A stretch of 37,725 bases of DNA from IMG/VR virus record IMGVR_UViG_3300035698_009674, positions 1-37,725 of that record. The stretch is one strand, 5' to 3'. Below, piece by piece: positions 7,258-15,519 of the stretch. Below the pieces are notes generated by a model that did not search any database, was not told where the DNA came from, and saw only the letters and a program-made list of their open reading frames with translations. The position numbers and the translations under genes were made by a program. Each line of letters begins with the position of its first letter. Position 1 is the first letter of the stretch. This DNA comes from a virus.

Positions 7258-8022
7258 CTATGACCGTTGCATGGTCGGGGGTCGATTTTCATTACCTATT
7301 GATCCTATTTTGCTCGGGAGTGGCTGTCCCCAACCCATGTTCATAACGATCGCAACACGACCAATCCGATTGTAATCGTACGTCGCCAGAGCGTTTACCG
7401 CGTTGAAATCGGCTGGAGTGGTGACGATTATCTCGGCCACACCCGTGGTGTAATTGATCGTTCCGGAGCCACCGCCACCGCCAGCCCCAGTAAGAACACC
7501 ATCTCCCGCTGCATCTGTAAACGTAACAGTCCCTGCCACTATCGATACCGAGGTGGGATCCACCAACCCATTCACCAGGGTAAGGTCATATTTCGATGTC
7601 ACTCCATCGCCGGTAACTCCAGTATCCTCTGCCACTATTGGAAGCACAGCATCAATCACCTGGTCAGACTTTACCCTGATCTTGAAAGACGGAGGAACCA
7701 AGATCCCACCGTTTGTCTGGACATAACTTCCACTGGCAACATTCGCAGTAGAGATCTGATACTCTGCATCGTCATCATCCACCAGATGAATCGATACGTT
7801 GGGAAGCGCTGCACAGACCAAACCCCAATGGATCTGCTCCACACGCATACCAACAACATCGGGAGCGGCAAACTCACCGCCAACCAACCCACCTGTCCAT
7901 TTCTGGATCCTGCCTCGGAAGAGTTCCTCCTCCGACGGGGTGCCATCTGAGACACTCCCGTCAAAGGAACCTCCGCTGTAGACTTCCTGGATGGCAATAA
8001 CTGGAATAACGCTCGTTGTCAT
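7258..8022 (-). CDS. Tail-associated protein sharing a beta domain with the sheath (254 aa)
   Basis: Residues about 143-217 carry the motif series DLTLVNGLVDPTSVSI, TFTDAAGDGVL, GTINYTTGVAEI and ATYDYNR. The same series occurs at residues 115-202 of the tail sheath. The N-terminal 140 residues have no family I recognise; a PSFKIRVKSDQVIDAVLP stretch looks like beta sandwich. The C-terminus ends in a Trp/Gly/Pro-rich tail. A virion decoration, tube-associated or baseplate role is likely from its position between sheath and tube genes. The start overlaps the homing endonuclease stop as ATGA. Confidence 0.65.
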   Translation of the reverse strand: MTTSVIPVIAIQEVYSGGSFDGSVSDGTPSEEELFRGRIQKWTGGLVGGEFAAPDVVGMRVEQIHWGLVCAALPNVSIHLVDDDDAEYQISTANVASGSYVQTNGGILVPPSFKIRVKSDQVIDAVLPIVAEDTGVTGDGVTSKYDLTLVNGLVDPTSVSIVAGTVTFTDAAGDGVLTGAGGGGGSGTINYTTGVAEIIVTTPADFNAVNALATYDYNRIGRVAIVMNMGWGQPLPSKIGSIGNENRPPTMQRS

Positions 8023-8780
8023 CGAATTCCCCTAACCAGCGACAAACGACCCAAGGCTCCTGTTTGAACCTCTCGCTGAAACAAAGACACCTTCTCCGCC
8101 ATTGGATGATCTATATACTCTTCGCCAACCAACCCCAGATGAACCATATCCATCGGCCCAATTATCTTGAGCGACTTCCCAGAATGCATTTCCACAAACT
8201 CACGCAACCTGTCCATCGTGCGATCATCCAACCAACCCTTGACCTCGTGATATTCGACAGCACCATCGATCCGAACCACAAAATCCGGAGTGTAACAACT
8301 GCATTTCCTCAACCCAAACTTGCAAGGCTCGTAATCCCACTCGTAATTCTGACCATCGAGCCATTGCGCATAAGCCAACTCCCATGTTGACTTGAAGATC
8401 CACACACGACCGTTGGCATCCATCCACTCTTCCGTCTTGAAACGCCCCCATCCAGTCCGAGACTTCACCCCAAACTCGTCAAGACATGACTCCACAATGG
8501 AATTGGAAACGCCGTACACCTTCTGCAAAGCCTCGAACGTTTCCCCCTTGGTATACCCCTCAGCAAGATCTCTACGCTGCTCTAGCGATAGCTTCTTGCG
8601 CTTGAACGATTTTCGCTTCGGCACACCAGCTCGGCGCAGAACTTTTGACACGGTCCCAGAGCCCACTCCTACCTCGGAGGCAATCTCGCGAGTTGTCTTT
8701 CCTTCATGATAAAGGGCTACCATCTGACCAACCACGTCAGGCAAAACTCTCGGGTATCGACCGTGCCAATTTCCTCTCAT
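8019..8780 (-). CDS. Free-standing homing endonuclease, HTH plus PD-(D/E)XK nuclease (253 aa)
   Basis: I start at the ATG at 8780 (AAGGAGAGG upstream); the longer frame to 9089 only overlaps the sheath gene. Residues about 15-50 contain a helix-turn-helix of resolvase type (TTREIASEVGVGSGTVSKVL) and a second similar segment follows (about 65-95). The C-terminal nuclease has the layout STWELAYAQWL, YEPCKFG, YTPDFVVRIDG, then YHEVKGW, giving catalytic D, E and K of the PD-(D/E)XK fold. Phage proteins of this architecture act as selfish homing nucleases that cut uninvaded relatives. It sits between the sheath gene and a tail gene and ends in an ATGA overlap, so it causes no break in the operon. 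Confidence 0.8.
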   Translation of the reverse strand: MRGNWHGRYPRVLPDVVGQMVALYHEGKTTREIASEVGVGSGTVSKVLRRAGVPKRKSFKRKKLSLEQRRDLAEGYTKGETFEALQKVYGVSNSIVESCLDEFGVKSRTGWGRFKTEEWMDANGRVWIFKSTWELAYAQWLDGQNYEWDYEPCKFGLRKCSCYTPDFVVRIDGAVEYHEVKGWLDDRTMDRLREFVEMHSGKSLKIIGPMDMVHLGLVGEEYIDHPMAEKVSLFQREVQTGALGRLSLVRGIR

Positions 8781-8799
8781 GCAGAACCTCTCCTTATCA

Positions 8800-11589
8800 C
8801 TATGCGGCCAAGGCCAATTGTTGAAAACGAAACACAATAAATTCTGCTGGCTTGTTTGGCGCAATGCCGACATCGCAGAATACGATTCCCTGATCCACAG
8901 TGTTCTGAGGATTGTTCGTCCTGTCACAGATGACGTAGAACGCATCGTCTGCAGAACTTCCAGCGAAGTATCCTGCCTGGTACAGACCGAGCAGGAAGTT
9001 GGTGATCTGGGTCCGAATCGCTGACCACAGAGCTGGTCCGTTGTTCTTGAAAACGTGAGAATGCGTCGCATTGAAGACCGACTTCTCAACCATCATGAAC
9101 AATCTCCGCATCTGAATGTACGGCCATTCTCCGCCTGCGATATCGAGGGACCGAGCGCCCCATACGCACCTGCCGGTATGCGGCCACTGCACGAGCGCAT
9201 TGATCTTCTCAGGATAGACCACACCAACCTGCGTCGGGGTGAGATCAAGTTCCAGCCCAACGGACCAGTTGATCTGACCATCCGCAGTTCCCGCAGGAGC
9301 CTTGCCGACGTTCTTCGTGATGTCTGTCCTTGCGTACACGCCCGCGACGTGACCGCCGCACGGAATGTCCGTGGCTACCTCTGTCACAGGATCCATGATC
9401 TTGATGTGCGGGTAGTACAGCGCTGCGTAGGAAGTGTACTTCTGCAGCTGGAACTTCTTCCAGTTGACCGCTTCCTGCGGGGAGAGGCCAGAAGGAACCG
9501 TCAGGATGACGAACTTGTCCTTCATCAACTCTGCGTACGTGATCAACGCATCGGCCACCGTGGTATCCGTCTGGAAATCAGAGGCAACGAGCTGCATCAG
9601 AGCATCCACCTTACCGAAGGCCCACAGACCCCTCTGATCGGCTGCCAGCGTCGCTCCGATTATATCGTTGGACGTGAGGGCCGAGCCATCGGTACCGCCA
9701 GCCAACTGGCCCACGATGCTTGTTGCAGGGTTCGTGTAGTAGGAGACTACCTGTGCCGATTCACCTCCTGGGCCTGACGCTGGGTATCCATCGATCGCCC
9801 ATGTGAGGATGAAAATGCCAGTGTCATAATCCAGCTCATTGGTACCACTGGCGTCCAGGATGAATTTCTGCGGGTACCCAACCTCCTGTGTCGTGCCAAC
9901 GGAAAGGTTCCCGTCGCCATCATCGACAATCCGTACGGGCTCGGAATATCCACATGCGAGATAAATGGCCGATGCCGCAGTGAAGGTCGGAGCGCCCGTG
10001 ATCCCCGCGAGGTTCAGCACGTCATTCGTCGGACCTGCCAAGTCGGCGATCTGACCCGTAACGTAATCGATGGTACCAACCTGTATTGCAGGACCAGCAC
10101 CATCAGGATGCATCAGTTTGCCTGTGCCGTCGTCCACGATGATCTGCTCACCACTCACAGAATCGATGATCGTGATCCGTACAGAGGAAGCGGTGATCGC
10201 CGCCGGAGTGGTGGTATTCCCTGGCGACACGATAGGTGCAATTGTTGCGGCAGGAGTCGGCCCTGTACCGATGTGGATCAACGAACGAATCTCGTACGTG
10301 TCTGCAGCGGTCCACTTGTTTGTCGTACCACCGACCAAAACACCAGTGATCGTCGTCGCCGTGTTCGCGGTGATGACCGTATGACTTTCGTCAGCCGTGT
10401 TGTAGAGCAACATTCCCACGAGCGCATTGACAACCCACGATGCCGTGGTGTCCGTCAGGAACGCTGCTGCAGCACTCGTGTCGTCTGTACCCGTGTCATA
10501 ACGAGCACCATCTTCGAACGAGAAATCAGCCGCAAAGGTCGTCGGGAAACAGCTGTTCGCCAGAACGTACTGCCATCCCTTGAACATGCCATCGTAAGTG
10601 TCGGGAACGCTCACCGAGGATGCATCGGAGTGTTGCATGGTGGCCGAGAAGTCCTCAGCGACGACAGACACGCCAGCCAGCGCCGACGGGTCCATCTCGT
10701 TACCATACTCAACAACCTCGATATACTCCGAGCCGCCCATGTCGGCATTCATCACCGTGGCTACGTAGTGAGGATCCGTGGTGGTCAAGAATACGAGATC
10801 GGAGAACTGCTCGATGGTTGCCCATGAGGAAACCCCCGTGACGCCAGCATCCGTGTCCTCCTGGACCAATACTGTGAAACGGGTGTACCGCGCCTCATCA
10901 TCCTCCAGGTAATCACTTGAGCCAGGGACAATCGACACCCTGTAATAATTGCCAGAAAGACCAGGCCATTTCATCTGGAAGCGGAAGACTGTGTAGTCAT
11001 ACACTCCCTCGATCAGATCGAGGGCACCCGCGTAATCAGCAGGATTGGTCAGAGTGATAGTGGCCTCTCCAGTTGCGTAGTCGATGAATCCGCTACCGCC
11101 AGCACCACCACCGGCTGTCTGGGACAGCACGCCATCCCCTGCAGCGTCAGTGAAGACGTTGTCAGTTACCGCGCCATTGAAGGTGATCTCGACAGTGGTA
11201 GGATCTGCGGGAGGATTGGACAGCTGCAACGTGTACAGACCGCTGGGCTCTACTGTATTCCCGAGATTGTCAGGAGTGGCAGCCGGAACGGAATACAGAA
11301 AATCCCAGTAGGCGTCGTCCGCATCGCTCGGAGCCGCACGCACGACATACAACTGCTGCCCGCTGTTCTGGAAGAAAGCGTACGCCTCGGTCGGCGTCAG
11401 CCCCTTCTCTGTAAAGGTACCAAACTTCGTCGAGAATTCCGGGAAGCTCGTCACCAGAATCGGATCGTCCACGGGACCTTTTGTGGTGAATCCTATCAAC
11501 CCCAGGTTGGATGTTGAAACACCAGCAATCGGGCCAGGACCCGCAGGGACTTCTTTGATGCGTATACCAGGATACGTGTATTCAGACAT
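8800..11589 (-). CDS. Tail sheath protein (929 aa, with inserted beta domains)
   Basis: The N-terminus (YTYPGIRIKEVPAGPGPIAG ... GLIGFTTKGP) and C-terminal core (TPTQVGVVYPEKINALVQ, GARSLD, WPYIQMRRLFMMVEKSV, ATHSHVFKNN, DQGIVFCDVGIAPNKPAEF) are typical of contractile sheath subunits, which surround the tail tube and contract at infection. It is longer than T4 gp18 (659 aa). The extra length lies in residues about 110-620, which hold three copies of a DDGxGxL...IDYxTG beta domain (about 115-202, 468-520, 548-600) and another surface-type domain (about 364-433). These probably decorate the tail surface. Start at ATG 11589 with TGGAGACAAGC upstream. Confidence 0.92.
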   Translation of the reverse strand: MSEYTYPGIRIKEVPAGPGPIAGVSTSNLGLIGFTTKGPVDDPILVTSFPEFSTKFGTFTEKGLTPTEAYAFFQNSGQQLYVVRAAPSDADDAYWDFLYSVPAATPDNLGNTVEPSGLYTLQLSNPPADPTTVEITFNGAVTDNVFTDAAGDGVLSQTAGGGAGGSGFIDYATGEATITLTNPADYAGALDLIEGVYDYTVFRFQMKWPGLSGNYYRVSIVPGSSDYLEDDEARYTRFTVLVQEDTDAGVTGVSSWATIEQFSDLVFLTTTDPHYVATVMNADMGGSEYIEVVEYGNEMDPSALAGVSVVAEDFSATMQHSDASSVSVPDTYDGMFKGWQYVLANSCFPTTFAADFSFEDGARYDTGTDDTSAAAAFLTDTTASWVVNALVGMLLYNTADESHTVITANTATTITGVLVGGTTNKWTAADTYEIRSLIHIGTGPTPAATIAPIVSPGNTTTPAAITASSVRITIIDSVSGEQIIVDDGTGKLMHPDGAGPAIQVGTIDYVTGQIADLAGPTNDVLNLAGITGAPTFTAASAIYLACGYSEPVRIVDDGDGNLSVGTTQEVGYPQKFILDASGTNELDYDTGIFILTWAIDGYPASGPGGESAQVVSYYTNPATSIVGQLAGGTDGSALTSNDIIGATLAADQRGLWAFGKVDALMQLVASDFQTDTTVADALITYAELMKDKFVILTVPSGLSPQEAVNWKKFQLQKYTSYAALYYPHIKIMDPVTEVATDIPCGGHVAGVYARTDITKNVGKAPAGTADGQINWSVGLELDLTPTQVGVVYPEKINALVQWPHTGRCVWGARSLDIAGGEWPYIQMRRLFMMVEKSVFNATHSHVFKNNGPALWSAIRTQITNFLLGLYQAGYFAGSSADDAFYVICDRTNNPQNTVDQGIVFCDVGIAPNKPAEFIVFRFQQLALAA

Positions 11590-11619
11590 TGCTTGTCTCC
11601 ATGTTGTCGGGCCGCCCTA

Positions 11620-12159
11620 TTAATTGCGGCGTTTTTTCTTTTTCTTCTTGGAGTCCACTGCGCCCCCTGTGTTTTCATCGGGGCTTTCGTCAGCATCAGA
11701 CAACACTTCAACACGATCAGCGTTTATAAAACCGCCGTCCCCCGGAAGAGGGATCGACGTTGGAGATTCGACAGGCGCATCCTCGGAGGGCTTACTGGCC
11801 TCCCTTTCCTTGTCCAGAGCCGTCAACTCGCCCTCTGTCATCTCGGGCGATCCCTTGGGCTTCTTCGGAGCCTGCCCCTTATCGGTAGTGACTCCCTTTT
11901 CTGCAATCTTTAAAGCCATCGCAGATTTCGGAGTAACCGCCCTGATGTCCGCCGCCGTCGTTGGCAACACATCAGCGATAGACTTTGCTCCTGCAGGTCG
12001 GCCTGTCCGACGAAGAAGCCCTTTCTTTTTCAGGGCCTGCACCTCTCGAAGGCCAGGCTCTAAAATCTCGACCTTGGAATGGGGCGGAACAGAAACAGAC
12101 AACCCCTTCTTCACCGGCATCGATTTGGGAACATTTCCCGAATAATAAAACCAAGGCAT
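11620..12159 (-). CDS. Hypothetical protein with poly-lysine C-terminus (179 aa)
   Basis: The N-terminal 60 residues form a small beta-rich domain (YYSGNVPKSM, VSVPPHSKVEIL) with a following RRTGRP motif. The rest is low-complexity and charged, ending in KKKKKKRRN. Proteins like this occur beside sheath genes in large myophages, but I cannot assign a role. A minor head-tail connector or tail-completion component is possible. The start has GAGGAGG upstream. Confidence 0.65.
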   Translation of the reverse strand: MPWFYYSGNVPKSMPVKKGLSVSVPPHSKVEILEPGLREVQALKKKGLLRRTGRPAGAKSIADVLPTTAADIRAVTPKSAMALKIAEKGVTTDKGQAPKKPKGSPEMTEGELTALDKEREASKPSEDAPVESPTSIPLPGDGGFINADRVEVLSDADESPDENTGGAVDSKKKKKKRRN

Positions 12160-12168
12160 GAGTCCTCC

Positions 12169-12894
12169 TCAGATCGCTCCGAGACCATCATTGATCTCAC
12201 TGATTTGTGCAGGCGTGAATTTAGCATAAGTGACACTGGGCTCGACCATCGCATGAAAAACACGATCATCATGGAGATCGATTTCCGCTCGAACCGTAAA
12301 TGAAATGCTGTAACTCACTGTCCTCTCCGCAATATCAGCTAACTCGGACGTGTTAGAAATTGAAACCTCTCCTGCATCATATTCTCGCACATCACTCTTG
12401 CTGTCAACTACTTTGAAAATAAACCACGGCGGAATAAAGTGCCGAAGAGCATAGTGCAACATCAACAGCGTCTCCTGCCTGCGCCTTCCCAGCACCATAC
12501 ACTCATACGTCATGTCAAATTGCGTGGCTCTCCACTGGTTATCATACTTGTCATAACCAACGGTTCCGTCGGGAAGTGTGATCTTGACTGCATCCTTGGA
12601 AGGCGCTCTCGCCACCCAGGAGTACCAAGGGTGCCGATCGAACGCTGGGGTCATATCGTTATGCCGAAACTGAAAACAAGGGAGCGTGAACGGCTGGTAG
12701 ACGTCCTCCGGATCCTGAAATTGACAAGGGACCTTGTCATCGATCGAGGAAAACCCAGACTTAAGGTTTGGGACCTCGCAAGCATAGATCGCTCGCGTCT
12801 CGCCATCCACGTCGTAATGCGCAATCTCGGCACCAAGGGTCTTCATGCAGCCCTCGTCCCAGTCTCGCTGGTTGACCGTGCCAAGTATGGTCAT
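12169..12894 (-). CDS. Putative neck or tail-terminator protein (241 aa)
   Basis: The sequence has aromatic, conserved-looking segments: CQFQDPEDVYQPFTLPCFQF, DMTPAFDRHPWYSWVARAP, DGTVGYDKYDNQWRATQFDM and FIPPWFIFKVVDS. A protein of this kind occurs between neck and sheath genes in related phages and is a plausible tail-completion or sheath-terminator ring protein (T4 gp3 or gp15 role). I cannot assign it to a named family with certainty. The ribosome site AGGTGG is directly preceded by palindrome copy 2. Confidence 0.65.
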   Translation of the reverse strand: MTILGTVNQRDWDEGCMKTLGAEIAHYDVDGETRAIYACEVPNLKSGFSSIDDKVPCQFQDPEDVYQPFTLPCFQFRHNDMTPAFDRHPWYSWVARAPSKDAVKITLPDGTVGYDKYDNQWRATQFDMTYECMVLGRRRQETLLMLHYALRHFIPPWFIFKVVDSKSDVREYDAGEVSISNTSELADIAERTVSYSISFTVRAEIDLHDDRVFHAMVEPSVTYAKFTPAQISEINDGLGAI

Positions 12895-12903
12895 GCGCCA
12901 CCT

Positions 12904-12919
12904 ACGAACTCAAGTTCGC
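12904..12919. repeat. 16-bp palindrome, copy 2 (ACGAACTCAAGTTCGC)
   Basis: Intergenic, 10 bases upstream of the ATG at 12894. One mismatch to the consensus GCGAACTNNAGTTCGC at the first base; centre is CA. Confidence 0.8.
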
Positions 12920-12921
12920 AA

Positions 12922-13173
12922 TCACTCTTCGGCGTCGCCTTTGCCCTCAGAGCCATCGCCATCCTGAGCATCGCCTCCGTCGCCATCATCCTCGCAGCCA
13001 TCGCAGTCATCAAGATCGATTGCCCCTGCCTCTGCTGCCTGGTTGATAATGTCAAGAGCCCCATCGATCGTCTCATCCTGATCGGCGATCTTTCTTTTCA
13101 GAAGCTCGTTCTCGACCCCCACGAGGGTCTGGTTCAAATCGGTCAACTTTTCACCTTTTTCAACTGTTGTCAT
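12922..13173 (-). CDS. Small protein with coiled coil and acidic tail (83 aa)
   Basis: Residues 5-45 form a likely helix (LNQTLVGVENELLKRKIADQ). The last 35 residues are almost all Asp, Gly and Glu, with a CDGC pair. No family is recognised. It sits among neck and tail-completion genes. Acidic low-complexity tails also occur on several other proteins of this window. Confidence 0.65.
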   Translation of the reverse strand: MTTVEKGEKLTDLNQTLVGVENELLKRKIADQDETIDGALDIINQAAEAGAIDLDDCDGCEDDGDGGDAQDGDGSEGKGDAEE

Positions 13174-13187
13174 CGCTCCACCTTCAG

Positions 13188-14060
13188 CTACCCTTTCGGG
13201 GCAAATGGGGCGAGAGTCCTCGCGAACTCCGACCCCTTGTTCAACTGCATGGCTGTAACATTCTCCACATTGTTTGGCAAATCGAAAGCACTCTCACGAC
13301 CAGTCTGGAGGTACTTTAAATATCGCCGCATCAAATCAGGCATCGCGTTCTTGATCTCCCGCAGCGCCGGTCTCCAGTGAGCAACCTGCTGCTCCCCGTC
13401 ATACCCGAACTCTGCACGGAGAATATTATAACCCACATCCTCATGCACTACAACACCCACTGCATTCGATGTCTTTTCGATGCTTACCTTCTGCGCGCCC
13501 GCGCGCCTGAGATCACTTTCAATCTGCCCCCTCCGCACGTAGATCCTGTCTGACAAAGCCTTCAACTCATCCTCTCGCGCATTCCTGGAGATCACCCGCG
13601 CGTGCAATTTCTCCGAAGGCACAGGGACCATGTGAGAAGGCCACGGGCCGTACGTCATCAGCACATTCACCCACTTGGGAGACTGATCCGTCGACTGAAA
13701 ATAAAGAGCCTTGCCATCCATGTTATCCACATCAAGCATAAGCTTCTGATTGTCGAAATAAATTGACACAGCATCCATGTCCGAAGAGGCCCCATCGACA
13801 ATCCCGATCCGAAGATTCTCGGCGTATGGAAACATATGCTTCCCTATCCGAACATCAGGAGCGCGGCGCTCCACCTCTCGGCGAACGAACGCAGCCATTG
13901 CCAAAAGGAACAGCATCCTCCCCCTCTCGATTCTCTTGGGCACATCTCGCGTCAGAGTATTCATCGTCTTCACAAAACTGTGCAGCCCATATATCGCAGG
14001 GATGGTAGACTCCATCGATAACTTTGGCTTTCGATATTTGTATCTCTTTGCCAACGACAT
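13188..14060 (-). CDS. Putative neck or tail-completion protein (290 aa)
   Basis: It begins with a basic stretch (AKRYKYRKPKL), then long helices (FVKTMNTLTRDVPKRIERG, MLFLLAMAAFVRREVERRAP) and a central beta region with a VLMTYGPWPSHMVPVP segment. The C-terminal part has GYNILRAEFGYDG and a helical MPDLMRRYLKYLQ. The layout is reminiscent of HK97 gp10-like tail-completion proteins, but I am not sure. The ATG at 14060 directly abuts AGGAG; a TTG two codons later (14054) is better spaced and may be the true start. Confidence 0.6.
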   Translation of the reverse strand: MSLAKRYKYRKPKLSMESTIPAIYGLHSFVKTMNTLTRDVPKRIERGRMLFLLAMAAFVRREVERRAPDVRIGKHMFPYAENLRIGIVDGASSDMDAVSIYFDNQKLMLDVDNMDGKALYFQSTDQSPKWVNVLMTYGPWPSHMVPVPSEKLHARVISRNAREDELKALSDRIYVRRGQIESDLRRAGAQKVSIEKTSNAVGVVVHEDVGYNILRAEFGYDGEQQVAHWRPALREIKNAMPDLMRRYLKYLQTGRESAFDLPNNVENVTAMQLNKGSEFARTLAPFAPKG

Positions 14061-14063
14061 CTC

Positions 14064-14372
14064 CTATTGAAACAGATCGGCAACCTTAAAGGTTGTCGTG
14101 TTTCCATGCCCACTCCATCCTGGAATTTCTATATACGCCTGCACTCGGTACTCTCCGACTTGATCGAAATCACCCGCGATCACTATGTATTTAATCTTCG
14201 TGGTTTCGTGCAAACTTCCAACCCACCGAACCTGTGTCCCGTCTGGCTTCGTCACGTCCAAGGCCACGAGCGTAGCCGTCGCAATATCGTTACAAACATC
14301 CACAACAATAGCCGTACCTATATCGCCAATGTAATAAATGTCAGGACCACTGCATGTGACATCGCAGCTCAT
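14064..14372 (-). CDS. Small Ig-like virion protein (102 aa)
   Basis: The protein is nearly all beta: YIGDIGTAIVVDVCNDIATA, VTKPDGTQVRW, then IAGDFDQVGEYRVQAYIEIP and a final TTFKVADLF. This matches small Ig-like or accessory proteins often found in phage neck and tail regions. It may be a decoration or adsorption-aid protein. Its ATG follows the previous stop without a gap (TGA ATG). Confidence 0.65.
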   Translation of the reverse strand: MSCDVTCSGPDIYYIGDIGTAIVVDVCNDIATATLVALDVTKPDGTQVRWVGSLHETTKIKYIVIAGDFDQVGEYRVQAYIEIPGWSGHGNTTTFKVADLFQ

Positions 14373-14555
14373 TCACTCTACCTCCAGATCTGTTTGCGAA
14401 GAAATGTCCATCTGCATCGACACCTTCGACGCCTCGTCAATTGCCATTGAAACGCGCGAGGATAGCACAACAGATTGCGCTATGCTGGACACCAACTCAG
14501 AATCGCCAACAAGGGCGGAGGCTGTGGGTGTCAGATCTGATCCGTCTCCTGACAT
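14373..14555 (-). CDS. Small Ser-rich protein (60 aa)
   Basis: The ATG at 14555 has GAGGTG six bases upstream, and the stop abuts the next start, so this is very likely a real gene. The product is Ser/Val/Met-rich and amphipathic (SELVSSIAQSVVLSSRVSMA) with an acidic C-terminus. No family is recognised. Confidence 0.65.
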   Translation of the reverse strand: MSGDGSDLTPTASALVGDSELVSSIAQSVVLSSRVSMAIDEASKVSMQMDISSQTDLEVE

Positions 14556-14572
14556 CTTAACACCTCATCAAA

Positions 14573-14962
14573 TCATCCAAGAGGTACCACCTGTTTTTCA
14601 AACGTCCTCTTGACCCCTGGATTGTTCAGCTGATCGCGCAAAAGATCCATGCACGTCTCGCCCGATCGTCTCTTTTTATTGCATACCCCGAGCATCCCCT
14701 TACCACCAATGTCGACAGCAGCATCGGGTGGCCCCCCGCAGATGTAACAGAAGCTCGCAAGCTTCCCCTTCATCGGCCCCTCGTATTCAGGAAACGCCAT
14801 CCCCTGCATCGGCCCACCACATGGCTTCGTGGCCTGGCATTGCCACGAACTGGAGTTCGCATCGTCATGCCCCCTGGCATTCCAGTATTTCAAGCACCAT
14901 GCGCATACCGCGCTCATGCCATGCATTTTTATCGCCCGATCAACTTGGTCAAATTCCAACAT
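14573..14962 (-). CDS. Cys-rich putative zinc-binding protein (129 aa)
   Basis: The true start is the ATG at 14962, one base after the previous stop; the longer frame back to 15061 overlaps that gene. Cysteines occur as C20-x2-C23, C42, C48, C72-x2-C75 (FCYICGGPP), C94 and C104, which suggests two zinc sites. Function is unknown; its place among neck genes could mean an assembly or structural role. A copy of the 16-bp palindrome (14845-14860) lies inside the gene and encodes A-N-S-S-S. Confidence 0.65.
   Translation of the reverse strand: MLEFDQVDRAIKMHGMSAVCAWCLKYWNARGHDDANSSSWQCQATKPCGGPMQGMAFPEYEGPMKGKLASFCYICGGPPDAAVDIGGKGMLGVCNKKRRSGETCMDLLRDQLNNPGVKRTFEKQVVPLG
14845..14860. repeat. 16-bp palindrome, copy 3 (ACGAACTGGAGTTCGC), inside a gene
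   Basis: Lies in the coding sequence of the Cys-rich protein. Identical to copies 1 and 4 except for the first base. Not near an in-frame start. Confidence 0.75.
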
Positions 14963-14963
14963 T

Positions 14964-15512
14964 TTACACTTTCCTATCAGGAGTAAACTGAGTACGCTTC
15001 CGCACCTCCAGCTTGAACCCCACGTAATTGGGGGAATCAAGAACATACCCACCTCGTCCAACTTTTACAACATCCCACCATTCCCCAAAAAGATAAATTA
15101 CATCCCCCTCCTTGGGCAACCTACCTTCGGCTATCGTCCCCTCCCATGCACACTCCCAGTGGTTACGAGAAATCTCTACGATCGCGTCGTACTCATACAC
15201 GAAGCCCTCGGTCCTTGCCGTGGGCTGCCTGTTGTCCGACTCCTGGTACTCTATCGCACAGGGGAACGAGACGGGCTCCTGTCCGCCTCCAGTATCAGGG
15301 TAGAAGTTCCATGCCTCCGTGGACACCGAAGGGCTTCCCTGGGCCGAGGAGCCCCCAAAGAGCGGATCGTTCGTGGGCTCTCCATACAGAGCATCCACAT
15401 TCTTGCCACGATTCAAAGAGTAAAACTCGCAGAGAGGCCCAGCCAGCTCGATACGTTCCTCTGCGAGCGATCTCAGATATGCAGCTTCTTCATCGAAATA
15501 AACTCGGGGCAT
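14964..15512 (-). CDS. Hypothetical head-tail connector region protein (182 aa)
   Basis: I start at the ATG at 15512 (MPRVYFDEEAAYLRSL), with GGGAG upstream around the previous stop; the frame to 15557 would overlap the upstream gene more. The C-terminal half is beta-rich with aromatic segments (YEYDAIVEISRNHW, LPKEGDVIYLFGEWW, YVLDSPNYVGFKL). It may be a neck protein that joins head to tail. No named family is recognised. Confidence 0.6.
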   Translation of the reverse strand: MPRVYFDEEAAYLRSLAEERIELAGPLCEFYSLNRGKNVDALYGEPTNDPLFGGSSAQGSPSVSTEAWNFYPDTGGGQEPVSFPCAIEYQESDNRQPTARTEGFVYEYDAIVEISRNHWECAWEGTIAEGRLPKEGDVIYLFGEWWDVVKVGRGGYVLDSPNYVGFKLEVRKRTQFTPDRKV

Positions 15513-15519
15513 AGACCAA

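Noticed and set aside
8781-9089. N-terminal extension of the homing endonuclease frame
   Set aside because: It lies entirely inside the sheath gene and lacks a ribosome site; the ATG at 8780 has AAGGAGAGG.
11611-11637. GCCGC...GCGGC stem followed by six T on the plus strand
   Set aside because: It would terminate plus-strand transcription, which is not otherwise supported, and the T run is the complement of lysine codons of the 179-aa protein.
13216-13232. Half site GCGAACTCC
   Set aside because: Only one arm of the palindrome is present, so it was not counted.
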